36,999 bases of DNA from Candidatus Omnitrophota bacterium (GTDB lineage: Bacteria > Omnitrophota > Gorgyraeia > Gygaellales > Profunditerraquicolaceae), in the NCBI GenBank assembly GCA_028710405.1, contig JAQTUD010000003.1:1-36999 (forward strand). Direction: 5' to 3'. The notes under the pieces are model-generated. The model saw nothing but the letters and a program-made list of their open reading frames with translations. It ran no database searches and had not been told where the DNA came from. Of the stretch, positions 19,058 to 27,800 are shown in pieces (positions within the stretch are counted from its first letter, which is position 1; every line of letters begins with the position of its first letter). The position numbers and the translations under genes were made by a program.

Positions 19058-20824
19058 ATGGCAGGCCGTATTCCCGATAATGTATTAGAAGATATCCTGG
19101 GCCGCGTGGATATCGTGGAGGTCATCTCGGGCTATATACCGCTCAAAAAAGCAGGCAGGAATTTCAAAGCGCCCTGCCCTTTTCATCACGAGAAAACACC
19201 ATCTTTTATGGTCTCTGGCGACCGCCAGATCTATCATTGTTTTGGCTGTGGAGAATCCGGAAACGCCTTTAAGTTCCTGATGCGCTATGAACGCATGGAT
19301 TTCCTTGAGGCGGTAGAAGCTATGGCCAAGAAAGCGGGTGTTATTTTACCGAAGGCCAGGGCAGAGGACCATAAAGCCGAGAGTTTCATTCTGGAACTCT
19401 ACCGGGTAAATGAGATAGCCGCTGTCTTTTACGCGGATTGCCTGAATAAATCTCCTGAAAGCGCGCGGGCAAAAGACTACCTTTTAAAACGCGGGATAAA
19501 CGAAGAGACGGTAAAGGCGTTCAGGTTAGGTTTTGCCCCTGGAAAATGGGACAGCTTGATCAACTTTTTAAGGAGTAAAGGCGCTCCTCTTTCTTTGATA
19601 GAAAAGGCAGGGCTTATCCTTTCTAAGGAGGGCGGCGGATATTACGACAGGTTCCGTAATCGGGTAATCTTTCCCATATTTGACGTCAAGTCCAGGGTAG
19701 TCGGTTTCGGGGGGAGAGTCCTTGATGATGCACAGCCGAAATACCTGAATTCTCCGGAAACCCCGATATATACCAAGGGAAAAAATCTATACGGGCTTAG
19801 TTTTGCCAAGGATAGCATAAGGGATGATGATTTCGTGGTGATTGTTGAGGGCCAGCTGGATTTCATTACTCCTTATCAGGCCGGCTTTAAAAATATAACG
19901 GCATCACAGGGGACGGCGCTTACCCTTGAGCAGGCCCGGCTTTTAAAACGGCATACGCATAACGTGGTCATGGTCTATGATGCCGATGACGCCGGGCAGC
20001 TGGCCACCTTAAGGACCCTGGATATATTTATAGAAGAAGAGATGAACGTGAAAGTAGTCTCTTTGCCGAAAGGCTTTGACCCGGATTCATTCGTGCGTAA
20101 ATACGGCGTAGATGATTTTCGCCAGATGGTAGCGCAGGCAAAGGGCCTCCTGGATTATAAGCTGGAGGTGTTAAAGGCGCGCTACGGCATAAAAGACGCG
20201 GAATCTAAAGCCAGGGTCGTCGAAGGCGTCCTGGAAACTATCGGTAAGTTCAAGAACCTGGTATTAGTTTCGGAATACATTAAGAAATTGGCGCAGGACC
20301 TGGACTTAAGGGAAGAGATGCTTCTGGCGGAGTTAAAAAGGACCAAGAAAGATAAAACCGCGGTGGATTATGAAAGGCCCGCTCCGGGCCCGAGCCGCAT
20401 GAAGATCAATCCCGCGGAAAAATTGTTGATCAAACTCATGCTCGAAGAGACCTCGCTTATCCATAAGATGAGGGGCGAGCTGGAGCCGGCTGATTTTCAG
20501 GATGAGAGGACTTCCAAGATCGTCTCAATAATGTTTGACCTTATTGACCAGGGTAAGGCAGTAGAGCCAAGTTCTTTAATGAATGATTTTGGGCAGGAGG
20601 ATATTTATCAGGTTATCTGCGAGTCGGTCTTCCTGCCGGATGAATTATCCGAGCAGAATAAAGAAAAAATAGTAAATGATTGCGTGCAGCGCCTTAAAAA
20701 TGATAAATTAAAGCTCAGGAGGCAGAGGCTGCATGACCAGATAGCGACCGCGCAGCATTCAGGCGACCAGGAAGAATTGCGCAGGCTCACAGAAGAGTTC
20801 CATAATTTAATCAAGCAGGGGTGA
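19058..20824 (+). CDS. dnaG: DNA primase DnaG
   Basis: 588 residues. Makes RNA primers at the replication fork. The CHC2 zinc domain has C40, H43, C61 and C64 in [11 protein letters not shown] and [10 protein letters not shown]. The catalytic core follows ([16 protein letters not shown]), then the TOPRIM centre with E in VIVEGQLDF and the D-x-D of [12 protein letters not shown]. The C-terminal helicase-binding region is less conserved. The ATG at 19058 follows AAGG, and earlier starts are not plausible because the upstream gap is a palindromic leader. It lies 4 bases before rpoD. The classical rpsU-dnaG-rpoD arrangement is kept except that rpsU is replaced by cvpA and a NIF3-like gene. Confidence 0.97.
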   Translation: MAGRIPDNVLEDILGRVDIVEVISGYIPLKKAGRNFKAPCPFHHEKTPSFMVSGDRQIYHCFGCGESGNAFKFLMRYERMDFLEAVEAMAKKAGVILPKARAEDHKAESFILELYRVNEIAAVFYADCLNKSPESARAKDYLLKRGINEETVKAFRLGFAPGKWDSLINFLRSKGAPLSLIEKAGLILSKEGGGYYDRFRNRVIFPIFDVKSRVVGFGGRVLDDAQPKYLNSPETPIYTKGKNLYGLSFAKDSIRDDDFVVIVEGQLDFITPYQAGFKNITASQGTALTLEQARLLKRHTHNVVMVYDADDAGQLATLRTLDIFIEEEMNVKVVSLPKGFDPDSFVRKYGVDDFRQMVAQAKGLLDYKLEVLKARYGIKDAESKARVVEGVLETIGKFKNLVLVSEYIKKLAQDLDLREEMLLAELKRTKKDKTAVDYERPAPGPSRMKINPAEKLLIKLMLEETSLIHKMRGELEPADFQDERTSKIVSIMFDLIDQGKAVEPSSLMNDFGQEDIYQVICESVFLPDELSEQNKEKIVNDCVQRLKNDKLKLRRQRLHDQIATAQHSGDQEELRRLTEEFHNLIKQG

Positions 20825-20828
20825 GGGC

Positions 20829-22361
20829 ATGATAAAGAAGAAAAACGATATCAGTAAAGAGATACGTAAAATCGTAGAGCTGGGTAAGCAGAAAGGGTTT
20901 CTGACTTATGATGAGGTAAACGGCCTTTTACCCGGAGACCTCTCTTCATCAGAAGAGATTGACCGTTTGTTTGAGGTATTAGGGCAAGAAGATATAATGA
21001 TTGTGGACAATGAGGAAGAGGGGGCCCCGGCAAAACAGAGCATTATCCCTAAGGCAGACCTTCTGCAGGAACAAATGAAGGCGCAGGAGAAGTTCCTGCC
21101 GTTAGACGACCCGATAAAGATGTATCTTAAACAGATGGGTTCGATTTCCTTACTTTCCCGGGAGAACGAGATAGACCTGGCCAAGAAGATAGAGGCGGCT
21201 GAGAATATGTTTAAGCGCGCAGTGCTGTCTACGAAATTCGCGCGTAAAGAAATGATGTCAGTTGCAGCAGATCTGCTGGCAGGCAAGATCAATTTAGAAG
21301 ATATCCTTAAAGACGATATAAAGGCGAATAAGGTAAGCGTCGTAAGCAGGACAAGGAGGACGCTTGACCGCCTCAAAGATACACGCAGCCCTTCCGGAGC
21401 GATCGAGTTACTTTTGCGTTTAAATTTTACCACTTCCGTGATTGAAGACATCGTGCGTAAATTAAACGGCCTGCTCAGGGAATTGGATCATATGGCACGC
21501 AGGAATATCCGTTCACCGCTCAAGAAGCGCGCTATACTCAAGCAACTCGGCGAGCCTTACGTCAAAATTAAGAAGCAGATGAAATTAATCAGGTCCGCCC
21601 AGTTTAAGTTTAACCGCACTAAGAAGAAGCTGGTGGAGGCAAACCTGAGATTAGTCGTCAGTATCGCCAAAAAATACACTAACCGCGGGCTTTCTTTCCT
21701 GGATTTGATACAAGAGGGTAATATCGGCCTGATGCGCGCGGTAGAGAAGTTCGAATACCGCAGAGGATATAAATTTTCCACTTACGCCACCTGGTGGATA
21801 AGGCAGGCGATCACCCGTTCCATTGCCGATCAGGCCAGGACTATCAGGATACCCGTGCATATGACTGAGACCATAAATAAGATAATCAGGCTATCCCGTG
21901 TATTCGTGCAGGAGAACGGCAGGGAACCATTGCCTGAAGACATCGCGGTAAAGATGCGCCTGCCGCAGGAAAAGGTAAAAACAATATTAAAGATCGCGCA
22001 GGAGCCGATATCTTTACAGATGCCTATCGGAGATGAAGGGGATACGCATTTCGGGGATTTTATCCAGGATAAAAAGGCGGTCTCTCCGGCCAATGAAACC
22101 GTGCGCAATATGTTAAGGGAAGAGATGGGTTCTGCTTTGGCCACGCTTTCCGAGAGAGAGAAGAGGATATTGGTTTTACGTTTCGGTATAAACGACGGAT
22201 GCGCGCATACACTGGAAGAAGTGGGTAATGTTTTCAGGGTAACGCGTGAGAGGGTCAGGCAGATTGAGGCCAAGGCCTTAAGGAAGTTAAGGCACCCTAC
22301 CCGTTCAAGGAGATTACGCAGTTTTCTGGATATGACGTTGGCGCATCAGAGGGAATTCTAG
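20829..22361 (+). CDS. rpoD: RNA polymerase primary sigma factor RpoD
   Basis: 510 residues. Short region 1.1 at the N-terminus, region 1.2 with [20 protein letters not shown] near 95, a shortened non-conserved insert, then region 2 with [20 protein letters not shown] and [19 protein letters not shown] (near 319), region 3 ([13 protein letters not shown]) and region 4 with the helix-turn-helix [20 protein letters not shown]. It is the housekeeping sigma factor, consistent with the TTGACA / TATACT promoters seen in this window. A terminator follows 36 bases after the stop. Confidence 0.97.
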   Translation: MIKKKNDISKEIRKIVELGKQKGFLTYDEVNGLLPGDLSSSEEIDRLFEVLGQEDIMIVDNEEEGAPAKQSIIPKADLLQEQMKAQEKFLPLDDPIKMYLKQMGSISLLSRENEIDLAKKIEAAENMFKRAVLSTKFARKEMMSVAADLLAGKINLEDILKDDIKANKVSVVSRTRRTLDRLKDTRSPSGAIELLLRLNFTTSVIEDIVRKLNGLLRELDHMARRNIRSPLKKRAILKQLGEPYVKIKKQMKLIRSAQFKFNRTKKKLVEANLRLVVSIAKKYTNRGLSFLDLIQEGNIGLMRAVEKFEYRRGYKFSTYATWWIRQAITRSIADQARTIRIPVHMTETINKIIRLSRVFVQENGREPLPEDIAVKMRLPQEKVKTILKIAQEPISLQMPIGDEGDTHFGDFIQDKKAVSPANETVRNMLREEMGSALATLSEREKRILVLRFGINDGCAHTLEEVGNVFRVTRERVRQIEAKALRKLRHPTRSRRLRSFLDMTLAHQREF

Positions 22362-22397
22362 ACAGATAGTGAAGAGCAGACCAGAAACTATAAAAAG

Positions 22398-22431
22398 CGG
22401 CTTTCTTATTGTATTAAGATAGCCGTTTTTT
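22398..22431 (+). terminator. Intrinsic terminator after rpoD
   Basis: CGGCTTTCTTA (22398-22408) pairs with TAAGATAGCCG (22415-22425), one mismatch in 11, loop of 6, followed by six T. It closes the cvpA-nif3-dnaG-rpoD unit and separates it from the HD-GYP gene. Confidence 0.85.
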
Positions 22432-22453
22432 ATTCTAGGGAGGAATAGTTTAG

Positions 22454-23716
22454 ATGGTGAATAAAAGCAAGAGACAGATAAGGCTGGAACAGGAGATAGA
22501 GAGGTTGCGTTGCCGTCTTAACAAGGTTCAAGATGAGCTTCGGGTTTCAAACAAAAAGGCACGCCAGATGTCGTTCATAGATATCCAGACTGGGCTCTTT
22601 AACCATCAATATCTTGAACGGGTCATGACAGCGGAGTTGCGCCGTTCCCAGAGGTTCGCTTATCCGGTTTCACTGATCGTGTTGGATATAGATTATTTCA
22701 AGTCTGTAAATGACCTCTACGGGCGCGTTTTCGGCGACTTTGTCTTAAAACAGCTCGCCGCTGAGTTGAAGAGCAAGGTGAGGGTCTATGATACCGTGGC
22801 CCGCCTGGGGGGAGGGGAATTTGTTGTATTATTACCCAGCACCGACGGGGCTGGCGCTTTAGCATTAAGCCGCAGGCTTTTGGATGGTTTTAATTTATAT
22901 AATTTCGGGGATAAAAGCCGCAAGGTAAAATTAAAGTTGAGCTTTGCGGTTAGCGCTTATCCTGAAGACGGCGTCGTCAATACAACAGATTTGCTCAACC
23001 TGGCCCAGAAGATCCTGAATAGGGCAAAAGAGGCCGGTGGTAATAGGGTTTATTCTTATGCGGATCTGGAGAAGGCGGATTCGCAAGAAATAGACCGTCG
23101 CAGCGATATCGGTTTCCTGAAATCCAAACTTGAGAAAATGACCAAGAAAACAAATCAGGGCCTGATCGAGTCAATATTTGCCCTGGCCAAGACCGTAGAA
23201 GTAAAGGACCACTATACCGGAGAGCACGCGGAGAACACGGTCCGCTATGCCACCGGAATAGCCAGGAAACTGAATTTATCCGAGAATGAAACAGAATTGA
23301 TCAGGCAGGCCGCCATACTGCATGACCTGGGTAAAATCGGCATAAGCGAAAGGATCCTGCTCAAGAAATCAAAGCTCACTAAAGATGAATTTGCAAAGAT
23401 CAAAAAACACCCGTATATTGCCGCGGATATCTTGAGGCCGATACAGGCGTTACATGACGTGATCCCTTTAATCTTTTATCATCATGAAAGATGGGACGGC
23501 AAAGGATATCCCAGCTCCCTCAAGGCCCAGGAGATACCTTTAGGAGCGCGTATAATCGCTATCGCGGATGTGTATCAGGCCCTGACATCTCGTCGGCCTT
23601 ACCGTAAGGCCTATTCCAAAAAGGAGGCCCTTAAGATTATCAAGTCCGGAGCCGGGACGCAGTTTGATCCGCAGATGGTCCGCGTATTCACGGAAGTCTT
23701 AAATAAAGAAAAATAG
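22454..23716 (+). CDS. GGDEF (degenerate) + HD-GYP c-di-GMP phosphodiesterase
   Basis: 420 residues. A short basic coiled coil (1-38) precedes a GGDEF domain (about 40-200) and an HD-GYP domain (about 235-415). The cyclase motif reads GGGEF at 119-123: the third, catalytic acidic residue is glycine, so cyclase activity is probably lost. The inhibitory I-site R110-V-Y-D113 is kept, so the domain could bind c-di-GMP. The HD-GYP half has HTGEH-like VKDHYTGEHAENT, AAILHDLGKIG and HHERWDGKGYP, all metal ligands intact, so it should hydrolyse c-di-GMP. No membrane segment is seen, unlike the two cyclases at 6805-9080. GGAGGAA-type ribosome site GGGAGG upstream. Confidence 0.92.
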   Translation: MVNKSKRQIRLEQEIERLRCRLNKVQDELRVSNKKARQMSFIDIQTGLFNHQYLERVMTAELRRSQRFAYPVSLIVLDIDYFKSVNDLYGRVFGDFVLKQLAAELKSKVRVYDTVARLGGGEFVVLLPSTDGAGALALSRRLLDGFNLYNFGDKSRKVKLKLSFAVSAYPEDGVVNTTDLLNLAQKILNRAKEAGGNRVYSYADLEKADSQEIDRRSDIGFLKSKLEKMTKKTNQGLIESIFALAKTVEVKDHYTGEHAENTVRYATGIARKLNLSENETELIRQAAILHDLGKIGISERILLKKSKLTKDEFAKIKKHPYIAADILRPIQALHDVIPLIFYHHERWDGKGYPSSLKAQEIPLGARIIAIADVYQALTSRRPYRKAYSKKEALKIIKSGAGTQFDPQMVRVFTEVLNKEK

Positions 23717-23740
23717 TTTTTAGCGGTATGTAAAGTTTAG

Positions 23741-23829
23741 CATCCGGCGCTTATGCGGTATTGCGCACCTTGGCATAAATGATTGCCAAGTGCGCCCTTT
23801 GTGGGCAGCCGGTGTGCCCTAACTGGGCA
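23741..23829 (+). other. Highly structured leader before the lipoprotein gene
   Basis: Direct pairing: GCGCAC-TTGGCA (23763-23775, bulged C at 23769) with TGCCAAGTGCGC (23784-23795), a 12-bp stem; CA-CCGGC (23741-23748) with GCCGGTG (23808-23814) as an outer stem; and TGCCC (23815-23819) that can pair either with TGGGCA at 23802-23807 or with TGGGCA at 23824-23829, the second of which abuts the AAGGGAG ribosome site. No U-tract. It does not match a riboswitch class I recognise. A dispersed repeat is the alternative. Confidence 0.55.
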
Positions 23830-23840
23830 AGGGAGAGAAG

Positions 23841-24326
23841 ATGAGAATATTATCTTTATTGGTATTAGTTATTTTCTTGGGCGGATGCGCCACATATAAA
23901 TTCCAGCGCGCCAAGGCCCCGGATAATAAAGGTTATGTGGTTTCTCGGGATGATTATGTGATATTAGAGTATACCGCAGGAAAAGATAATCAAGCGCCGG
24001 AACGCAAATTAGCCCAAGAGCGTTTTTTACGGCGCAGGCATATGGTAGAACACTATTATAAAAAGATGGGTTACATAGAGAATCATTTTAAAATGTCCAT
24101 CTGGGATCCTTGTATTATGTCCCTGAAGGTAATAGGCGGAACTTTCCGTCTTCCTTTTATTGCCGTATCGGACTACAGATACGCTCATAATCCGCAATAT
24201 AAGGCCAGGATTGAGCGGCTCCAGGAGGCGCGGGATTCATCCGAAGAGGCGCGTATAAAGGGGTTGAGCGCTCAGCTGCATGGATACATAGAAAGCGATT
24301 TAGCAAAAGAAGGAGCCATAAAGTGA
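23841..24326 (+). CDS. Putative lipoprotein, unknown function
   Basis: 161 residues. The N-terminus MRILSLLVLVIFLGGC is a lipoprotein signal with lipobox LGGC, so C16 would be lipidated and the protein held at a membrane facing the periplasm. The mature part is rich in charged residues with a long helical end (ARIERLQEARDSSEEARIKG). I do not recognise a family. It follows a structured leader and a GGGAGAG ribosome site. Its stop overlaps the GTG of the glycosyltransferase gene, so the two are co-translated and may act together in envelope modification. Confidence 0.75.
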   Translation: MRILSLLVLVIFLGGCATYKFQRAKAPDNKGYVVSRDDYVILEYTAGKDNQAPERKLAQERFLRRRHMVEHYYKKMGYIENHFKMSIWDPCIMSLKVIGGTFRLPFIAVSDYRYAHNPQYKARIERLQEARDSSEEARIKGLSAQLHGYIESDLAKEGAIK

Positions 24327-25762
24327 GGGGATTGGCAGAAAGATTAAACGATAATTATTTATTATTCGTGCTTTTGGGCCTGGCCAGCATATTGATCTTC
24401 GCTTATTCCTGGGTGCCCGGCGGCCTGGATGTGGATTCCTGTAACTATGCCGTGGTAGCCAAGGATATTCTCTATACTAATAAATGGCTGAATCTTTATG
24501 ACCCGATCTATGAAGGGCCGTTCTATTATCATTTTCCGCTCTGTATTTGGGTTACGGCATTGCTCTTTAAATCTTTGGGCATAACTACTTTTGCCGCGAA
24601 ATTATTCTCTATGGCCTGTGGCTTGGTATTGGTGGCTACGATATATTATTTCGGAAAGCTGCTTAAAGATAAATGGGTAGGGTTTTTTGCCGGAATAAGC
24701 CTCCTGCTGACAAATCATATAGTGCGTCTGAGCCGTCAGTGCCGGATGGATATACCGGTAACCCTATTTATTACGCTGGCGATGTTAAGCTTTTTTCTGG
24801 CGCAGAGGCGCCGGCGGGCTTATTATCTACTATTTGGTTTATTCACTTGCCTGGCCATATTCGCCAAGGATATCTTCGGTGTCTTCGCGTTAGCTATCGC
24901 GCTTGGTTATCTTGTTTTACGGTTGCGCTTTAAAGAAATATTCCATCCCTTATTCTTATCGGGCATAGTGATCGCGCTGCTACCTGTTCTTATCTGGAGA
25001 AAACTGGATAATAATATGTTATTCGGTAACTGGTATAGCGCTAACTTCATGCATTTGTGGAAGAATATCGTCATTGAAGTGCCTTGGTATTATTATATAT
25101 GGGCGATTGTCACTAAATACGCATATCTTCTGCCTTTTGCCCTCTATGGTGGATATCTGGCAGTCAGGGAAGCCGCCAGGAACAGGAATTACGAAGTCTA
25201 TATTTTATTGATCTGGATCGCTATTTTCCCATTGGCATTTTCTTTTGGCAGGCATAAACTGCATTATTTTATCCTGCCGATATATCCGGCAGCCGCGTTA
25301 TTGGCGGGATGGGCTTTTGAGGCGATATTTAAAGAGCGGGCTAAAGAGAGAATAGCGGCTACCTGTAAATATATTTTTATTTTCTCCGCTGTTGTTATGT
25401 TATGCCTGCCGCTAGATATCCGCAGTAAGCGCTTTGCCCAAACGGTGCGGTTAGGCCCCTTTATAAACCAGATACGAAAACAAATGCCGCTTCATGAATT
25501 CATCGTCTATAGGGAGGATAAGTCCGCGCTCTTATTCTACGCGTATGAGATAAAGCGCTCCAGGTCCATCGATGACAAGAAGGTATTTGAAGACATGCTT
25601 AAAGCCAAGGACAAAAGTTACCTTTGTTATCTCTCCCAAGGCTCTTTTGAAGAGCTGGATAGCCTTTCTAAGCTAAATTCCCGTATCGTATTAAGATATA
25701 AAGACAAAATAGTCCTGGCTACCCCAAAGAATACGGATCTCCCCGTGGCCTTACCTGAGTAA
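24323..25762 (+). CDS. GT39/ArnT-like membrane glycosyltransferase
   Basis: 479 residues with about ten hydrophobic segments, for example YLLFVLLGLASILIFAYSW and LFSMACGLVLVATIYYF. The first periplasmic loop contains GGLDVDSCNYAVVAKDIL followed by YYHFPLCIWVTALLFKSLG, the pattern of the PMT/ArnT (GT39, dolichyl-phosphate-mannose transferase-like) family in which the early Asp/Glu is catalytic. It would move a sugar from a lipid-phosphate carrier to lipid A, protein or another acceptor outside the inner membrane. Donor and acceptor are not predictable. GTG start at 24323 overlapping the lipoprotein stop. Confidence 0.85.
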   Translation: MRGLAERLNDNYLLFVLLGLASILIFAYSWVPGGLDVDSCNYAVVAKDILYTNKWLNLYDPIYEGPFYYHFPLCIWVTALLFKSLGITTFAAKLFSMACGLVLVATIYYFGKLLKDKWVGFFAGISLLLTNHIVRLSRQCRMDIPVTLFITLAMLSFFLAQRRRRAYYLLFGLFTCLAIFAKDIFGVFALAIALGYLVLRLRFKEIFHPLFLSGIVIALLPVLIWRKLDNNMLFGNWYSANFMHLWKNIVIEVPWYYYIWAIVTKYAYLLPFALYGGYLAVREAARNRNYEVYILLIWIAIFPLAFSFGRHKLHYFILPIYPAAALLAGWAFEAIFKERAKERIAATCKYIFIFSAVVMLCLPLDIRSKRFAQTVRLGPFINQIRKQMPLHEFIVYREDKSALLFYAYEIKRSRSIDDKKVFEDMLKAKDKSYLCYLSQGSFEELDSLSKLNSRIVLRYKDKIVLATPKNTDLPVALPE

Positions 25763-25788
25763 GTGATATCTAAAGGGCATAAAATAAT

Positions 25789-26034
25789 ATGAAAATAAAA
25801 TTAAATTTATCCGCAGCGGTTGAAGATATAGAAGAGGAATTGGCTCAGGCTATGCAGAGGGCAAAGGTAAGCCAGGCCAGCCAGATTGAGATATCCTACG
25901 GAACAAGCAAGGGCCAGACCAAGAAGCGCATACTTAATTTTCTGATGAAAAAAGAGCGCCGTGCTTTGTATGACCGGCTGGTGAAAACCAGGGATGGCTG
26001 GGGCAGGATTTTTGTGCTTTTTAGGTGGAAATAG
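25789..26034 (+). CDS. Small Smr-domain protein
   Basis: 81 residues. The layout fits a stand-alone Smr domain: strand IKLNLSA, helix VEDIEEELAQAMQRAKV, strand QIEISYGTSKG, helix QTKKRILNFL, then GWGRIFVLFRW. Short actinobacterial-type MutS2/Smr proteins have the same KGQ-KKR-LNFL and GR-FV-FRW pattern. The usual histidines (LDLHG, HGKG) are replaced by serine and tyrosine, so nuclease activity, if any, may be lost. Ribosome site AAGGG lies 14 bases before the ATG, somewhat far. Family assignment is by pattern memory and should be confirmed by a profile search. Confidence 0.65.
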   Translation: MKIKLNLSAAVEDIEEELAQAMQRAKVSQASQIEISYGTSKGQTKKRILNFLMKKERRALYDRLVKTRDGWGRIFVLFRWK

Positions 26035-26066
26035 CATCTTGAGTATATCAGGGGAGGAGGCGGGAA

Positions 26067-27095
26067 TTGAGGAAGGTTTCTCTGGTTAAGGGTGAGGATA
26101 GGTATGAGAATATAAAAAAGGCGCTTGCCTTAATAGGCAAGGACTTGGACGATATCCGGGACAAGAAACGCATTTTGATAAAGCCGAATCTGACGGCTAC
26201 TAAAAACAAATTTGCCAATACGGATGTCCGGGCTGTGGAGGCGGTGATAGATTTTTTGCTGGATACCTATAGTCAGTTAACCTCAAGCCAGATTACTATC
26301 CTGGAGGGTAGCGGAAGCGCTTATTACGAGAAGAAGACAACGAGGCAGGTGTTTGAGGATTTCGGTTACTCTAGGCTAGCCAGGAAATATGCCAATGTGA
26401 AACTGGAATGCGTAGAAGACTTTTCCGAATTCACGCAAGCGCAAATTATGTCCATAGCCGGGCCGGAGAAGATAAAAATCGTAAAACGCTTATCCGATTT
26501 TGATTTTAGGATATCTGTGGCAGTGCCAAAGGTCCATAATTACGCCATTGCCACTTTTGGCATAAAGAATATGGCGGGATTGATTATGCAGGAGGACAAG
26601 TCCTTGCTGCATGGTTTACGTACTCCCAGCGCGCCGGAGGCAAAGACTATATTTACCTATATACCTACATCGGCCATCTCATGGGCAAGGAGAAGATTCC
26701 CCGGGTTAGTGAACATGGTATTTAAGAAATCTATGGCTTATATGAAGGCGGTCAAGGTGATCCACCGGAATGTGGCGGATTTAGCTAAGGCCACCCTGCC
26801 GGATATGGTGGTGTTGGATGGATTTTATTGCATGGACGGTAATGGCCCGGTAGACGGCTTTCCCGTTGAATTAAAAGCAGCGGTATGTTCCATGGATGCC
26901 TTGAAGGCAGACGGGGTAGGGGCCAGGCTGATAGGCCTTGAGCCTTCCGAGATAGGATATCTTTATTACCTCAGCCAGGATAAGGTGGGGGATTATTCTT
27001 TAGATGGCTTAGTGGGGGAAGACCTAAAGCAGGTCCGGAAGTTCTTCAAATTACATCCTACCTATAATATCCAGAAAAAATGGAAAGATTCTTAA
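26067..27095 (+). CDS. DUF362 family protein
   Basis: 342 residues. KRILIKPNLTATKNKFANTD near residue 38, VAVPKVHNYAIATFGIKNMAG near 160 and VVLDGFYCMDGNGPVDG near 253 are the conserved blocks of DUF362. The C-terminal [4Fe-4S] cysteine motifs found in some members are absent, so this is the single-domain form. The function of the family is not established. TTG start at 26067 after a strong GGGGAGGAGG. The last 16 bases overlap the next gene. Confidence 0.85.
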   Translation: MRKVSLVKGEDRYENIKKALALIGKDLDDIRDKKRILIKPNLTATKNKFANTDVRAVEAVIDFLLDTYSQLTSSQITILEGSGSAYYEKKTTRQVFEDFGYSRLARKYANVKLECVEDFSEFTQAQIMSIAGPEKIKIVKRLSDFDFRISVAVPKVHNYAIATFGIKNMAGLIMQEDKSLLHGLRTPSAPEAKTIFTYIPTSAISWARRRFPGLVNMVFKKSMAYMKAVKVIHRNVADLAKATLPDMVVLDGFYCMDGNGPVDGFPVELKAAVCSMDALKADGVGARLIGLEPSEIGYLYYLSQDKVGDYSLDGLVGEDLKQVRKFFKLHPTYNIQKKWKDS

Positions 27096-27586
27096 CCAAT
27101 ATCCGGGTAAGATTTTTTTTGTTATTGACTATAGCTATCTTTTATCCCGCTTCTATTTATGCCCAGGAGAATGTTGATCTGGCGGATAGGGTAATCGCCG
27201 CGACATTCAAGACATTAGCAAAGGGATATACCGTTGGCGTCAATATCGATAAATTAAAAGAAGATAGCATAGCTAAGCTTCAAAGAATGGATGAGGATAA
27301 ATTCAGGAAAAGGTATGCCGAAGTTTACGCGGCCATAAAGGACCTGCCACCTGAGCTGAAGCTTAAATATAGGATATCCCAGGATATGACTAAGGAGCAG
27401 GTTATTTCCGCCATAAGTGGCGCGGATAAGAAAAAGATATATGAGTTAATAGATTCTGTGCCCGATAAAGCGATATCTACCCAATTTAAGAAATACTTGA
27501 TTAAGAAGAAGCAGGATATACAGAAGAGTAATATCGCCGCGCAGGTCAACAGGGCTTGGGAGAGGATAACAGGGAAGATAAAGTAG
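27080..27586 (+). CDS. Secreted or periplasmic protein of unknown function
   Basis: 168 residues with a signal peptide (core FFLLLTIAIFYPASIYA, likely cut before QENVD). The mature region is all-helical in appearance and very rich in Lys, Asp and Ala, with no cysteine and no family I recognise. It shares 16 bases with the DUF362 gene and so is presumably co-translated. It ends just before the riboswitch promoter at 27611. Confidence 0.72.
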   Translation: MERFLTNIRVRFFLLLTIAIFYPASIYAQENVDLADRVIAATFKTLAKGYTVGVNIDKLKEDSIAKLQRMDEDKFRKRYAEVYAAIKDLPPELKLKYRISQDMTKEQVISAISGADKKKIYELIDSVPDKAISTQFKKYLIKKKQDIQKSNIAAQVNRAWERITGKIK

Positions 27587-27610
27587 ATATCCCGGGTGAA
27601 AATGCGCATC

Positions 27611-27638
27611 TTGACAAAGACCTAAATTATGTTATACT
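27611..27638 (+). promoter_or_regulatory. Sigma-70 promoter of the riboswitch transcript
   Basis: TTGACA (27611-27616), 16-base spacer, TATACT (27633-27638). It lies 27 bases before the first paired base of the aptamer, so the whole riboswitch would be in the 5' leader. The -10 context TATGTTATACTT is identical to that of the promoter at 17411. Confidence 0.8.
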
Positions 27639-27664
27639 TATAGTGTAAAAAGCACTTTTGACAA

Positions 27665-27757
27665 TTTGGCCTGTCCTACTGAAAAGGTAAACCAGTAGTA
27701 ATACTGGGGCGCAAAGCTACAGCCCCGACGGTAAGTCGGGGGGCTGAGCTGCCAAAG
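27665..27757 (+). ncRNA. Class I cyclic-di-GMP riboswitch aptamer (GEMM-I)
   Basis: Core elements appear in the right order. GAAAAGGTAAACC (27681-27693) matches the conserved junction before P2. P2 is CCAGTA (27692-27697), GNRA tetraloop GTAA (27698-27701), TACTGG (27702-27707). GGCGCAAAGC (27708-27717) is the signature between P2 and P3. P3 is CAGCC-CCGAC, loop GGTAA, GTCGG-GG-GGCTG (27720-27746). AGCTGCC closes the core. TTTGGC (27665-27670) with GCCAAA (27751-27756) is a candidate P1, though it leaves a longer junction than usual. The junction base aligned with the ligand-contacting G20 of the Vibrio Vc2 aptamer appears to be G, which favours c-di-GMP over cGAMP. Confidence 0.85.
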
Positions 27758-27765
27758 AGGCGTAT

Positions 27766-27795
27766 AACCCTAAAGATGCCTTTTAGGGTTTTTTT
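27766..27795 (+). terminator. Riboswitch expression-platform terminator
   Basis: AACCCTAAA (27766-27774) pairs with TTTAGGGTT (27782-27790), loop of 7, then a run of T to 27795. A competing antiterminator AAGAGGC (27755-27761) with GCCTTTT (27778-27784) overlaps both the P1 3' strand and the terminator arm. This predicts that ligand binding favours termination. Confidence 0.85.
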
Positions 27796-27800
27796 GTGTG

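Noticed and set aside
27658-27663. Second TTGACA after the riboswitch promoter
   Set aside because: No -10 box lies at the right distance, and it would start inside the aptamer.
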